The notes: generated from the sequence alone by a model not told the origin. A stretch of DNA of 64,000 nucleotides from Cladocopium goreaui (GCA_947184155.2 CAMXCT020006759.1:255001-319000); one strand, 5' to 3'. Positions 23,701 through 36,700 are shown, numbered from the stretch's first letter. Made by a program: numbers and translations.

Positions 23701-26700
23701 GCCACATTGATCTTTGACAAAGCCGTCTCGAAGTCCGGGGTGGTCTCCATCAACTTTCGCACCTGGCCACAGTGGGGCTGGTGGCTGTTCAACCTAAAAG
23801 CTCTGATCGTCAAGTCATGATGAAACATGTGGGGGGTTCCTAAAATGGGGGATCCCCCAAAAATAGTTGGTTTATAATGGAATATTCTAAGAACAATGGA
23901 TGTCAATGGATGATTTGGGGGTACCCCCATTTTAGGAAACACCAATGTCGAAGTATGCAAAGACCGCTACAGAGAATCTACGTTGAGAGTCTTAAAACTT
24001 GAGGTTGAGTGTGTAGTTTAATTGAATTCGAACACCAAACATCTGTGATATAATATATATATATACATATGCATAGTAATTGGTTTTTGCGTGTTTTTGC
24101 CACTTCTCTACCGTCTCAAATCTCAGGCTCCCAGCCAGAAAACCATACGGCTTGCCTGCGGCAAATGCTGTGCCATGTTCATAGAAAATGTGCAAGAATA
24201 CCGTGCAGTTTTACTTCATCCCATCGTTTCGATCCATCTCACCCTGGAAGCAATTGTCTTGCAATCCACCAGCGTAAGTGTTCATGGTAAATCGAGGCAA
24301 AGTTTGATAGAGATGGGTGCCTGGGGTATCCTTTTTTTGGGTACCTGAGTTGGTGGTTCCTTTTTTCACTAGAGATGACCTTTATCCATGTTCAACCATG
24401 TGTCATCCAGAGTACGTTCTCATTGCGAAAAACCGTGGTTGCTTAATTACAAAAAAAAAAGCAACTGCAAAACAAAAATGGGACTTTACTTGCAGGAAAA
24501 AACTGTAGCAATTGAAATGGAACATATGAAAGTAAAGCATTATTCTTCTTGCATAAAGCAATGTTCTTCTTGCATCAAATTGCAACTGTTTTTAGTTTTT
24601 TCTCGCAATTAGGTGATTTGAAGGTGTTCGCAATTATCGTGTGCCTCCCCCTTTCGCTGACTCGAGGTTCAGCTGAGGATCGTTCATACCTGGACTCCAA
24701 ATGACTTGAGCCACGCCGTTTCGGAGAACACCATGAAAATTGGTACATGGGGGATGGGTGCATACCTATCATGTTTGGGGGGATGAACATCCACAAATAT
24801 GCATGTATATAATATAATAAAATATAATATAATATAATATAATATAATACAATATAATATAATACAATACAATATAATACAATATAATATAATATAATAC
24901 AATACAATATAATATAATATAATACAATACAATATAATATAATATAATACAATACAATATAATACAATATAATAAAATACAATACAATATAATATAATAC
25001 AATACAATACAATATAATATAATACAATACAATATAATATAATATAATACAATACAATATAATACAATATAATATAATACAATACAATATAATATAATAT
25101 AATACAGTACAATATAATATAATATAATACAGTACAATATAATATAATATAATACAATATAATATAATACAATGCAATACAATACAATATAATACAATAT
25201 AATATAATATAATACAATACAATATAATATAATATAAAATAATATAATATAATACAATACAATATAATTTAATATAATATAATACAATACAATATAATAT
25301 GATATAATACAATACAATACAATACAATATAATATAATATAATATAATACAATACAATATAATATAATATAATACAATATAGTATAATATAATACAATAT
25401 AATACAATACAATACAATAGAATACAATACAATATAATATAATATAATATAATAGATATGTATGTATAAATCCCAGCGATTTTGATGTGAACTAACTAGA
25501 GATCAACTTTCAGGTCGAGTCGTCATGATCTTCCAAACTTTGTGTAGTTGAAATTGAAATGTCAAATTTCGCCCAAGAAAACAGGCATTGATACATTTTT
25601 AAAAAAATAAAACACTTTCATCAGGCTCAGCCGCCTCGCCTAAGCGGGTGTTTTGCTCAAAACTCCAACCATTGAAGCGCATGGCCGTATGAACGCCTGC
25701 GATGATCCAAGGTTTGGTATGGCTTTGGCAACTGAATTACATGGCCATTTCAAGAGAGGAACTTTATTATAAATCATGGGATTTGGGATATTTGGGATAC
25801 CCTACTCTCAAAAGGAACTTGATCATAATTCTTTTTTTTTCGCGTATTTGGGGATACCTGTGTTTCAGACAAACGCATGTCAAGCCTATCTCGCATCACT
25901 TCACTTACGCGCACCTTTCGTCCTAACCACATAAGAAAAGGTTTTGGACGTCTCTCATATGGGTTTGCCTGAAAATGTGGCGCTGGCAATTCCAGAAGAT
26001 CACATGTTATTTCCCATTGAAATGGCAAAAATCAGCACTTTTAGTGCCCAAATCCATTTTAGACCCCAGTGAAACTTTATCCCAACTTCCAGGCATCCCC
26101 AAGGCGCTTCGCCTATATAAATCGGCCATTGGATCCCCATGAAGATCCTCCGTCCGCCCTTCCAGAAGTACGCCTTGGGAGCCCGGATCAAACAAAGATT
26201 GGGCGCTTTTGCAGTAAGCCAGTAGCTGGGCGATCAACAAATCATAGCAGATGGAATTTCGTGAACTATGGAGACGTGCAGAGCTATGATTTTTACAGAA
26301 CCCCCACCGGGTGGACACACACACACACACAGATATATATATATATATGTATTATATATATATATGGCCCAGCGTTCCAACCCCCCTCCCCCCCGCCGCC
26401 ATGGTCATGGGTCAGCCATAGTACTGTCCCCCTCTCTCCCTGTGGTGTGGTGGGGTGTGGTACTTTCTCCCTCCCCCTCCTGTGGTGTGGTGCGGGTGTG
26501 GTACTGCGTATGTCTGTATTTATATATATATATACATATATATATATACATATATATATGTATATATATATATACGTGCTATAAATATATATGTATATAT
26601 GTATATATGTAAATATGTATATATGTATATATGTATGTGTATATATATACATATGTGTGTGTGTACATATATATATATATGTGAATATATGTGTATATAT

Positions 26701-29700
26701 ATATTTAAATACGAACATGCATATATATATATATATATATGTGCGTGTGTGTATATATGTATATATATATATGTATAGTATGTGTATATATATATATTAT
26801 GTGTATATATATATATATTATGTATATATATAGGAAGTAGATACATAGCACATGTATATATGACTATAGGTAGCACGTAGGTACTTTGAGGGAGTATGTG
26901 AGCTACGTAGGTCGTCTAAAAGGTAGCATGTACCTCGTAAATGCGAGGCTGGTAGTCAGAATCGCTGCAGAAACCTAGCAAATGCGAGGCTGGACCTCAG
27001 AAATGCTGCCAATAGCTTGCAAATAGAAGGGAAGGGGGGTGCTACCTGGGGACCCATACCATTGGGGGGGCGGTAGGAACACGGAACACGAGACCATATC
27101 CATCCATATATATATATATGTGTGTGTGTGTGGTAGACAGCCTCCGTGACCCCACACGCCTCAAATGTGACGTCTGGCCAATCTTTGATAGTTTCATCTG
27201 GCATTTTGAACCTTGGCTCTTTCCCAAGCAAAGTGTGCCCTTCATGATCAAGCAAGGGCTCATCTCCTTATCATTCAAATCATATACCCTCAAGTAACTT
27301 AAGCTGGCTGGCTCGAGAGTCACAAAAGTATACAAAAGTGACTTGTCCCATGGAAGAGTTGCAACTCTCAGCCAGCCATGTACCAAAGGATAATGTTCTC
27401 CACTCTGTATGATCCACATGGCAGTCCCTTCTCACAGCAGTGGCCAAGCCACAAGAATTGATAATCCATGTTGCGTCCATGGATGACCTGCTGGCTACAC
27501 CGGTGGCCCACATGGAAAACATCTCCTTTAAGCTTTAAGCCATGTGTATTTTGTATATATATATATATAGATAGATTATGTTTCCATGGAAAAGTGTTGG
27601 TTTCCACGAGAAATGGTGCAATTTTCAAACTGGTGCTCAGCTGGATAGAGCAGAGATTGCCCAAAGTGGAGGACAAATCCTTGGCAAAGGAGAAGCCTGG
27701 GAGAGCAGAACGGAAACCTAACGAACTCAGGGAGCGAAACACAGCTTCGCCTGCTGTGGTTGGCTTGAAACATTGCTAGTCTTGGATACCCTGCACAATG
27801 GCTGATTTTGTGGGCAGATCATCTTCCATTTGGATTTGCCCAAAAATTGGGGATACGCCTGAGCCATTTTACAGTGATGTGGAAGATGATGTTCCAAAAC
27901 ATTGGGATTTTGGTGCCCCACAATTTTCGGGCCCGAAAATGTACCAAACCTATTTATCGCTGAAGAACATCAGCAATTGTCAGCTACCAAAAAAAACCAC
28001 TCGCAGCTTACGCTGGATTCTCAACATCTGGAGGCCTTGCCATTCACATCCGCAGCCAATAGCCCCGAGCAAGCTTGGGTGAGTGTAGGAGATCCCATCC
28101 TCAGAGCACTGAGGTGTTTCTGACCGGAAAACTGAGGCTGATGGATATATGGAGGGTCATCCCAGCAAGCATCTGGTAATCTAGAATCATATCTAATCGT
28201 ATATCATATAGAATATGTCAAATATTGAATACAGTATATAATCATATGTTTTTTATATATGTATATTAATATTATATATTGATATTTATATATAATTGTA
28301 TATATATAACTATATATATATATGTATACCACTGTATAATACTCCATGCTCAAATGGGAGAAAACCCAAGGAATCACTGACTTGTTCCTTTGGGCTATTC
28401 CGCACTTTCTAACCAGGATGTTCCTACGCGTACCATGCAACTTGGAGGTCAGCTGCCTGAGAAGCAGCTGGTCGGCACAGCATCCACAGGATCATCTGGG
28501 TGTGTCTGAAAATCGGAGACCCTGATGGCCAGCTCAATGGACAAAATGATACTAAACCATCAAATTTGCAAGTACCCTAGTTTCCGACAAACTGATCGAG
28601 TTCCACTGAAGCCAAGGATCTCGTAAAGAATGTTGAACCTTCGCAGGAAATCTGCTCGGAAATCACAAAGAAACCCCAGCCCCCACGCGACATCATCGCA
28701 AGCTTCGTCCAACAAATATGGGTCCAAACCTTCCGATGTTGGTCTGAAACCTACTGGTTGGTTGAGGGGTCGTCATGTTGGATCCTTGTAACTGTATTCG
28801 TCCAGGATCCCACAAAAACTGTCAGTATTGCATCATGCTAGGCTCGTAGTCCGTTGATAATTTGTGTCAATGCTTCTGAGGTCCCATCAATAGAACCATA
28901 GCAGTGTTAAATTCTTGGCTTAGCTGGCCACCAATCACCTCAAATTAGGCCAGCTACAGGTTCAAGGTGTCCAGGCTGAAGGAAAGGTTCGTTCCAAGCC
29001 CCTGACAGAAAGGAACAGCCCACATAGGTTGAACATTTGAGGGAAAAATCATGAGAAAATCCAGTCCATTCCATGGGTGGAAAAAAGAACAATGATACAA
29101 TCCTAATGAAAGTTGCTATTAATGGTCGATGGTGGGTATCACCCAACGCCACACCTTTGTCGGGGAAAGTTGCTTCCGTTGATGCAGTTGAATACTTCGC
29201 CCGGGTGGCAAATCGTGTTTTTGGAGTTCGAACTTGGAGATTCCTGCATTCAATTTATAGATTTATAAGAGTTCCTATGTATATATAATACTATATATAA
29301 TATATTTATATGATAATATATATTTATATAATAAAAAAAATGTATATATTTATATAATAATAAATATATATAATATTGTATATATTTATAAAATAATAAA
29401 CAAATATATATAATATTGTATATATTTATATAATAATATAAATATATTTATATTATAGTGTATATTTATATAATAATTAATAATATATCTATTTTATAAA
29501 ATAATATCTATTTTTATACTAATATATATATATATTATTATATATATATACTATAATTACTAAAATATCATATATATATAATATACTAAAATATTTAGAT
29601 ATAATACACTCTTAACTTTTGACGAACATCCTGTGGGCCAATATCAACAAAATTGCGAATCTCCTTGGGACAGGCCTGGGTATATAATATGTTCATGGTC

Positions 29701-32700
29701 CTTTTAGGAGGTTGCGAGCATCCAAAACTAGGAACGTACTGAGAAAATGTATTAACATAGATCCTCTGGATAGCAACATGTGGAATGCAGGGGAAAATGC
29801 GATTATCGACATCTAGCTTAACATAAACCTACCAAACAAGGCCCAACAAACCCTGACAACTCTCCGGCGACGATCATTAAATTCAGCAGCGCATTTTTTT
29901 CGACTGCCTCCCTAAAGGCATTCTCGTTTTTTCTTTTCTGTGCTAATGTAAACCCATTTCAACGCTAGATTTCTAACGCGGTTTCCATTGACAAAGTTCA
30001 GCATCTTCATCCCTTTGTCTCCTGGAAAGGAAAAGCTAAGTCATAAACATATACCCTGTATTAGTTCTAGAATCAACTTCAAAACTTGTTGGATTTGAAA
30101 CAATTCCTGTTTCAAATCCAACAAGTTTTGAAGTTGATTCTAGAACTAGTACAGGGTATATGTTTATGACTTAGCTTTTCCTTTCCAGGAGACAAAGGGA
30201 TGAAGATGCTGAACATTGTCAATGTTTAAACCTCTCGCAGAGCACCTGAAGAATGCTATCTTGCGTTAGCATAACCCCGGGCACTTGCAGACACAAAGTG
30301 TGGTGGATACATGCACCTACAGAAGCTCTCTCTGTAGGGTTATGTTAATGCAATTTTGAGTTTTTGTTCCTTGAAAATGGTTTAACATAAACCCTGGCAA
30401 CATTAAGAAAAAAAAGGAAGTTTTAACATAGACTGCGTCCGAGCTTTGCTCACAACGGGGGTTTTCGTCAAAAGGTAGGAGAGTATACTGTAATATATAC
30501 ATATATATATACATGATAATAATAATAATATGATGATAATAATAGTAATATTTATATATATACAATGATATATATATATATAATGACAATGATATATATA
30601 TATATAATGGCAATGATATATATATATATATAATGACAATGATATAATGTGTATATATATATATATGTTTTAGTATTGTCATTGCGTTTTGGTATTGTCA
30701 TTGTTCAGTATCAACGTATCGATTTGGGGCTTTAGTTTTTTTGAAAATTAGTTGGCAGCAGAGTTCTGCTGCGGAACTCAGGCGCACTGAAAATCCAACT
30801 AACCTGCGATCGGTTCATGTCAGACAGCCTCTGTCACACTCAGAGATTGTGGTGGATAAATCTTTGGATAGTGACCATGGTTGTAAATGGTTATAAGCCA
30901 TCGGGTTTTGTCCCAAGATTGGGGGATATCCTCATTGCCGTCTAGGAAGTCAAGTTTTGATAAGCGGATATCTGGGGGGTCCCCTTTTTCGGACGACGCC
31001 ATCATCAAACAGCCCCTGGTAAACCAAGATAGCTACAGAAAATTTGATAGGTAACATCTGGCAAACTAACATAGCTATGGAAAATCACCATTTCTAGTGG
31101 GTAAATCGGTTTGTATCATCTATAAATGGTCCATGTTCAATAGCTATGTTAGTTTACCAGAGGGTACATTGGTACATCATCCCTGGGCATTCCGGGCCTC
31201 ATAGATGCCCAGCAACTCTTCTTGATACTCTTCACCTGGGCGATTGGCGAGCCAAATCCGGTTCAATTCACCGTGTGATGGGTCAAAACCCCCGACTCGT
31301 GAACATCAAATCGTTTGTAAATAGACCTTCATCCCCAAAAATATGGGTATTATAGGTGTTCAATGGTTTTCACATATCCCCATGTCTATTTGGCCGGATC
31401 CAATCAAGTGGAGTCCAGCAGCTGTTGTCTGTGCCGTAGCGAAGCCAGTCTGCCTTGCCGAACCGGCCACTGACCCATGAAACTGGGACACATGGCCTTA
31501 TATATATATATATATACGTGCTTTTGGCACTTCTGTCTAAATGTATATGTGCAGACCATACATACATATATATATATATTAATATGCAAATGGCTGTGTC
31601 TGAAAAAGGGCAATTAATCCCCGCATTGCCATTTAAACTGGGAAATGCCATCATAACCGGATTTCTCATCATGTTAGGGTACCAAACCCATATGACCCCA
31701 TATGGCCATATGAGTCATTAAAACTACCACTATCCCAGCTCGTTATTATACTAGGTGATTGATAGGTTTCCCGTTCCTATGGTTTAGTTCATAATCCCCA
31801 ATAAGGCTCGTAGACCATGTCAGTATCGAAGCTCCTGACTTGGGGATTTCAAGAACACCCCATCATGGGAAAGCTCAAAAAAAAACAGGATGGGTTTCTG
31901 CTCAGATTTCCCAGTTTCTGCTGGCCCAAAAGCCTATGGATTTTCCAAGCACTCGGCCTTTTCGGCTGGCTGGAGGGTGGCTTGCAACATCGCCTCCCAT
32001 GTGTCCATCATCGTGAGGATCTCCTGGGAAAACGCTGGGAGTTCCCTGGAGCTGCTGGAAAATTCGGAGTACTGAGCTTTAAGCAGCAATCCTGTCGGTA
32101 GTACTTGGTGACCTCCAGCCATCTTTGCCTTGGAGGTAAGTCCAAGTTGATGTCGAAGTGCGGCCTTAGGGCGAAACAATATACAATGTCTATCATGACA
32201 TTGTATCTAATATGTATACTATATATATGGATTTTCAGCCGTTTCTGTAGACATATATAATAGTATATACTTATATGCTTATGCATTTATATTTATATAT
32301 AATTATACATTTACACACAACCTAAATTATATATAATATATAATATATAATATATAATATATAATATATAATATATAATANNNNNNNNNNNNNNNNNNNN
32401 NNNNNNNNNNNNNNNNNNNNNNNNNNNNNNNNNNNNNNNNNNNNNNNNNNNNNNNNNNNNNNNNNNNNNNNNNNNNNNNNGAGAGAAAAGAAAAAAAAAG
32501 AGAAGAGAGAAGAGAAGAGAGAAGAGAAGAGAGAAGAGAAGAGAGAAGAGAAGAGAGAAGAGAAGAGAGAAGAGAAGAGAGAAGAGAAGAGAAAAGAGAA
32601 GAGATAAGAGAAGAGAGAAGAGAAGAGAGAAGAGAAGAGAGAAGAGAAGAGAGAAGAGAAGAGAGAAGAGAAGAGAGAAGAGAAGAGAGAAGAGAAGAGA

Positions 32701-33356
32701 GAAGAGAGTAGAGAAGAGAGAAGAGAAGAGAGAAGAGAAGAGAGAAGAGAAGAGAGAAGAGAAGAGAGAAGAGAAGAGAGACGATAAGAGAGAGGAGAGG
32801 AGAGGAGAAGAGAGAAGAGGAGAGAAGAGAGGAGAGAAGAGAGGAGAGAAGAGAGAAGAGAAGAGAGAAGAGAAGAGAGAAGAGAAGAGAGAAGAGAGAA
32901 GAGAAGGGAAGAGAGAAGAGAAGAGAGAAGAGAAGAGAGAAGAGAAGAGAGAAGATGTAAGATAGAGATTAAGATAATAATATATAATAGTATACATATA
33001 AATATATTAAATTATAATATATAATATATAATATATAATATATAATATATAATATATAATATATAGTATATAATATATAATATATAATATGCAATATATA
33101 ATATATAATATATAATATATAATATATAATATATAATATATAGTATATAATATATAATATATAATATATAATATATAATATATAATATATAATATATAAT
33201 ATATAATATATAATATAATATTTAGAATATTATATTATATATCTGATATTATATTATATTATATTATATTATATAATCCATAGCTTACCAGCAGCTTCCA
33301 AGTTACATCGCCACCACGGGCGCCACCAGGAAGGTCCATAAGGCCCAGCGCGACAT
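20799..33356 (-). CDS. N-acylethanolamine acid amidase / acid ceramidase-like hydrolase, multi-exon
   Basis: An Ntn hydrolase of the acid ceramidase/NAAA family: a lysosomal-type enzyme that cleaves the amide bond of ceramides or N-acylethanolamines after autocleavage at a Cys. Proposed exons (high to low): 33356-33307, 32164-32092, 32023-31951, 31295-31182, 28651-28576, 28099-28036, 27487-27445, 27266-27142, 26173-26113, 25696-25616, 24167-24136, 23762-23706, 23143-23086, 22138-22058, 21804-21700, 21529-21504, 21246-21173, 20880-20799; about 424 residues, close to the family's usual size. Seen in order: a start [16 protein letters not shown] that looks like a signal peptide, [41 protein letters not shown] (catalytic Cys about 139), HGRNMDY (Arg 155, Asp 158; same spacing from Cys as in human acid ceramidase), [48 protein letters not shown] and DHRR. 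All splice phases agree. Weak points: the donor of exon 3 and acceptor of exon 4 (alternative 31235), the end of exon 15, and whether the last exon is used (a stop also follows 21173). Intron 1 contains the 100-N gap. Confidence 0.82.
22562..22835. repeat. ~40-bp tandem repeat with one inverted copy
   Basis: Units close to GAGCTCCAGATCTCAGTGGG + CACTGCCGGACCTCAAC repeat five times (about 22562-22745), and one copy returns in reverse complement at about 22779-22830. Lies in an intron of the amidase-like gene. Confidence 0.85.
22836..22978. repeat. GGAA / GGGAA purine tract
   Basis: About 140 bp of (GGAA)n then (GGGAA)n with almost no pyrimidines on the plus strand. Confidence 0.95.
23834..23943. 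repeat. Intronic inverted repeat
   Basis: TTCCTAAAATGGGGGATCCC at the left end pairs with GGGGGTACCCCCATTTTAGG at the right end across about 60 bp. Lies in the intron between amidase exons 24167-24136 and 23762-23706. Confidence 0.75.
24812..25455. repeat. AATAT/AATAC pentanucleotide satellite
   Basis: About 640 bp of 5-bp units AATAT and AATAC in irregular mixture. Minus-strand frames of YIILYC repeats are translations of it. It lies inside the amidase intron 25615-24168. Confidence 0.95.
26365..27105 (+). mobile_element. Composite dispersed repeat, copy A
   Basis: Three parts. A GT/CT-rich block at about 26365-26505 begins CCAGCGTTCCAACCCC and contains GTGGTGTGGTGGGGTGTGG. A TA/TG microsatellite spacer (26510-26830) follows. 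A unique block (about 26831-27105) begins GGAAGTAGATACATAGCACA and ends GAACACGAGACCATAT. The same three-part order occurs, reversed, at 51838-52610. Copy A sits in the amidase intron between exons 27266-27142 and 26173-26113. No coding capacity recognised. Confidence 0.8.
28205..28335. repeat. TA-rich tract
   Basis: TATATAATA-type low-complexity DNA in the intron between amidase exons 28651-28576 and 28099-28036 and its downstream neighbour. Confidence 0.8.
29282..29610. repeat. TA-rich tract with TATATATTTATATAATA units
   Basis: About 330 bp of nearly pure A/T with a loose ~30 bp periodicity, in the 2.5 kb amidase intron 31181-28652. Confidence 0.9.
29979..30232. repeat. Near-perfect palindrome, ~120-bp arms, 5-nt loop
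   Basis: The left arm (about 29979-30102) and right arm (about 30108-30232) are reverse complements with few mismatches; the loop is ATTCC at 30103-30107. Outer ends read GGTTT...CATTGACAA / TTGTCAATG...AAACC. It lies in an amidase intron. Could be a recent foldback element, a template-switch inversion, or a chimeric-read assembly artefact; sequence alone cannot separate these. Confidence 0.9.
30490..30675. repeat. TAATAA / CAATGATATATA microsatellites
   Basis: Short AT-rich tandem repeats including three CAATGATATATATATATA-like units. Confidence 0.85.
31013..31166. repeat. Foldback element, CCTCTGGTAAAC family
   Basis: The right end TAGTTTACCAGAGGGTA (31150-31166) pairs with two left-end phrases, CCCCTGGTAAACCAAGATAG (31013) and CATCTGGCAAACTAACATAG (31055), so the element seems to contain a duplicated or nested left end. 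Same family as 22-128 and 20687-20794. Its right end lies 16 bp from the amidase exon ending at 31182. Confidence 0.55.
32311..33280. repeat. AT satellite, assembly gap and purine-only tract
   Basis: (ATATAAT)n at 32328-32380, a run of exactly 100 N at 32381-32480 (a gap of unknown true size), about 470 bp of pure A/G made of 12-bp AGAAGAGAAGAG units at 32481-32953, then about 300 bp of 7-bp ATATAAT units to 33280. All of it lies in intron 1 of the amidase-like gene. The long minus-strand LFSLLFSLL frame is the purine tract translated. Confidence 0.95.
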
Positions 33357-33751
33357 GGAATCAGTTCGGTACTGCCGGGGCAAAGGGGTTGCCGCGCCGG
33401 CAGGATTTTGGTGCTGTCAGCTGCGAGGATTTTTCAGGCAAAAATCCTTGCACAGAAAAACGTTCCCGGGAAAAAAAACGGCACTGGAAAAACCCCCCAT
33501 GAAGTAGCAATTCAAAAATGACTTTCCCATGTGATGTTTTGTTTTTTCGTTGCCAGGTTTGATTTTCAGAGGGTAAGCTACTTCAGGTCCGAGCCGCTTG
33601 CCAGAAGTTGCTCGCCTGTTTAAGTTGTTTAAGTTGTTTAATGTAACCAGTTCTTGGCAGTTGTGAAATCAACATAGCTGGTCGGATGTTGATCCCAAAT
33701 GTACTATTTCTATTTCAATCACCCCGGCAAATTTGGGGGTTCAAACTGAGC

Positions 33752-36700
33752 CTCCAGTGCATGAAGGGGATCTTCCGCTCGGTCGCAGGCATTTGCACCA
33801 GTGCCCTGGTAGCTACCAGTGGCTACCAGCACCCCAAATTTGGACTCTGAGAAGAAGAATTTGTTGAGAAGGGATTTGCACTTTAACCTGCCAGTCTTAT
33901 ATTTTTGTTGAAATTCATACTATGATATTATGTGTATATATATATACACATGTATGTATCTCAAAGATCGTTGTTCCCTTCCGCCTAGTGGGTTCACACC
34001 GACTGAAACATGCACGTCTGTCTGGATCTTCGGTTTGGATCTTCAAAAAAACTGGCTCTATATACATGTTTTTTTCTGGAAATCGGTTACCCCAAAATTT
34101 CATGGGTGATCATCATATTCCCTCTTGAAATGACCATAAATTAGGGGTATACCTCATTTTCAAATACGCCCACAGTGTTTTTCTGGAATCAAAAACGAAC
34201 GAGTTTCCGGCTCGAGCCACGAAAACGTACGGCACCCGCTCGCCCACCTGAGTTCAGAGCAGTTGATCCCTGGCGTCATGTTGTTGAGGTTATAAGTAGA
34301 GTAAGTAGGTTTAGCCCAGCTATATATATATACACACATATACTTGGGGTATGTTGGGGTTATATATAACCAACTTACTGAGTGCGGTGAACCACCAAGT
34401 ATGGTTCTGCAATCATTGTTGCTTCTTGACTCAAGAGCAGCCTGCAAGGACTGTGTGTCATCACCGTGATCATCCAATGTGCGACTGTTGAACATGGAGC
34501 ATACTCTTGCTGTATGCTGGGGCAACCGCAAGAAAATCATTCCAACCATCACAGCAATGATTCTCGAATCAAGCCCCAACTATACATCCGTTGTTGTGCC
34601 ATGGTTGCATTAGTTTCATGTTTTCTCTCATCCTGTGGTTATCTGCAGTACCTGCTAGCTTGGGTTGGCGATTTGGAATCCTGAGGTCACACCATAGTGA
34701 TGCTCACCTTTATAAATGAATCCTGCACTTCCAAAAGAACCGAATCCCCAGGTAGCAATTTTGCTTGACGCATGTTTTTTTCATTCAAAAAATTGGCAAA
34801 TCTCTGGCCTTTGGAGCTTTGGTGGGGTCACGTTGTCTGATCCGCTCCTGAGATGAGCAACACAAAGAGCCCGTTGCGACAAAGTCACCATCCCCGGGGG
34901 GTGATCATGGATATTTTTGGATATATATATATACACAATAATACAATATATATATACATGTATATATATACAATAATATATATATATAGTGTCTATAATA
35001 AACACAATATATATATATAGTGTCTATAATAAACACAATATATATATATATAGTGTCTATAATAAACACAATATATATATATATAGTGTCTATAATAGAC
35101 ACAATATATATATATTGTGTTTATTATAGACACTATATATATAGTGTCTATAATAAACACAATATATATATAGTGTCTATAATAAACACAATATATATAT
35201 AGTGTCTATAATAAACACAATATATATATAGTGTCTATAATAAACACAATATATATATATATAGTGTCTATAATAGACACAATATATATAGTGTCTATAA
35301 TAAACACAATATATATATAGTGTCTATAATAAACACAATATATATATAGTGTCTATAATAAACACAATATATATATAGTGTCTATAATAAACACAATATA
35401 TATATAGTGTCTATAATAAACACAATATATATAAGGGTCAGAATAAACACAAATAGTATATATATTATCGTGTCTTACAATAAAAAAATATATATACTAT
35501 AGTGTCTATAATCACAACCCGATATATAGTGTCTATAATCAACACAATAGATTATATCGTGTCTATATACAACACAAGATATATTATAGTGTCTATAAGA
35601 AACACCAATAATTATATAGATATAGGGTCTATAATAAAAACACAATATATATATATGTGTTCTATCATAAACAAATATTAATTATAGTGTCTATTAATAT
35701 AATAAACACAAACATATATATATATAGTGTCTATAATAAACACAATATATATATAGTGTCTATAATAAACACAATATATATATATATATAGTGTCTATAA
35801 TAAACACAATATATATATATATAGTGTCTATAATAAACACAATATATATATATATAGTGTCTATAATAAACACAATATATATATATAGTGTCTATAATAA
35901 ACACAATATATATATATAGTGTCTATAATAAACACAATATATATATATATATAGTGTCTATAATAAACACAATATATATATATATAGTGTCTATAATAAA
36001 CACAATATATATATAGTGTCTATAATAAACACAATATATATATATAGTGTCTATAATAAACACAATATATATATATATAGTGTCTAAAATAAACACAATA
36101 TATATATATATAGTGTCTATAATAAACACAATATATATAGTGTCTATAATAAACACAATATATATATATAGTGTCTATAATAAACACAATATATATATAT
36201 AGTGTCTATAATAAACACAATATATATATATATATAGTGTCTATAATAAACACAATATATATATATAGTGTCTATAATAAACACAATATATATATATAGT
36301 GTCTATAATAAACACAAAATATATATATATAGTGTCTATAATAAACACAAAATATATACAGTGTCTATAATAAACACAATATATATATAGTGTCTATAAT
36401 AAACACAATATATATATATAGTGTCTATAATAAACACAATATATATATATATAGTGTCTATAATAAACCACCATAATCTCTATAGTGTTAAATAAACAAA
36501 ATAATATATATAGTGTCTAAATAAACACAATATATATATAGTGTCTATAATAAACAACAATATATATATATATAGAGTGTCTATAATACCCCACACAATA
36601 ATATATATATATAGTGTCATAATAAAAACACAATATATCTATATAGTGTCTATAATATAACACAAATATATATATATTATAGTGTCTATAATAACACAAA

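Noticed and set aside
24575..25432. 285-codon YIILYC ORF
   Set aside because: Translation of the AATAT/AATAC pentanucleotide satellite.
25870..25995. Minus-strand frame with [15 protein letters not shown] as an amidase exon
   Set aside because: It lies between exons 26173-26113 and 25696-25616, which join perfectly in phase and in family order, so it is intronic.
28007..29027. A plus-strand chain of four or five in-phase exons (28007-28078, 28417-28499, 28647-28721, 28975-29027)
   Set aside because: It looked convincing by splice sites and phase, but the minus strand of the same DNA carries amidase exons with family motifs (FNILYE at 28651-28576, [12 protein letters not shown] at 28099-28036). 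The plus-strand chain resembles nothing and is probably an antisense accident.
31985..32170. Other long minus-strand frames overlapping the amidase exons at 31951-32164
   Set aside because: They disagree with the INLDLPP and TMMDTWEAM exons that align with the family and splice in phase.
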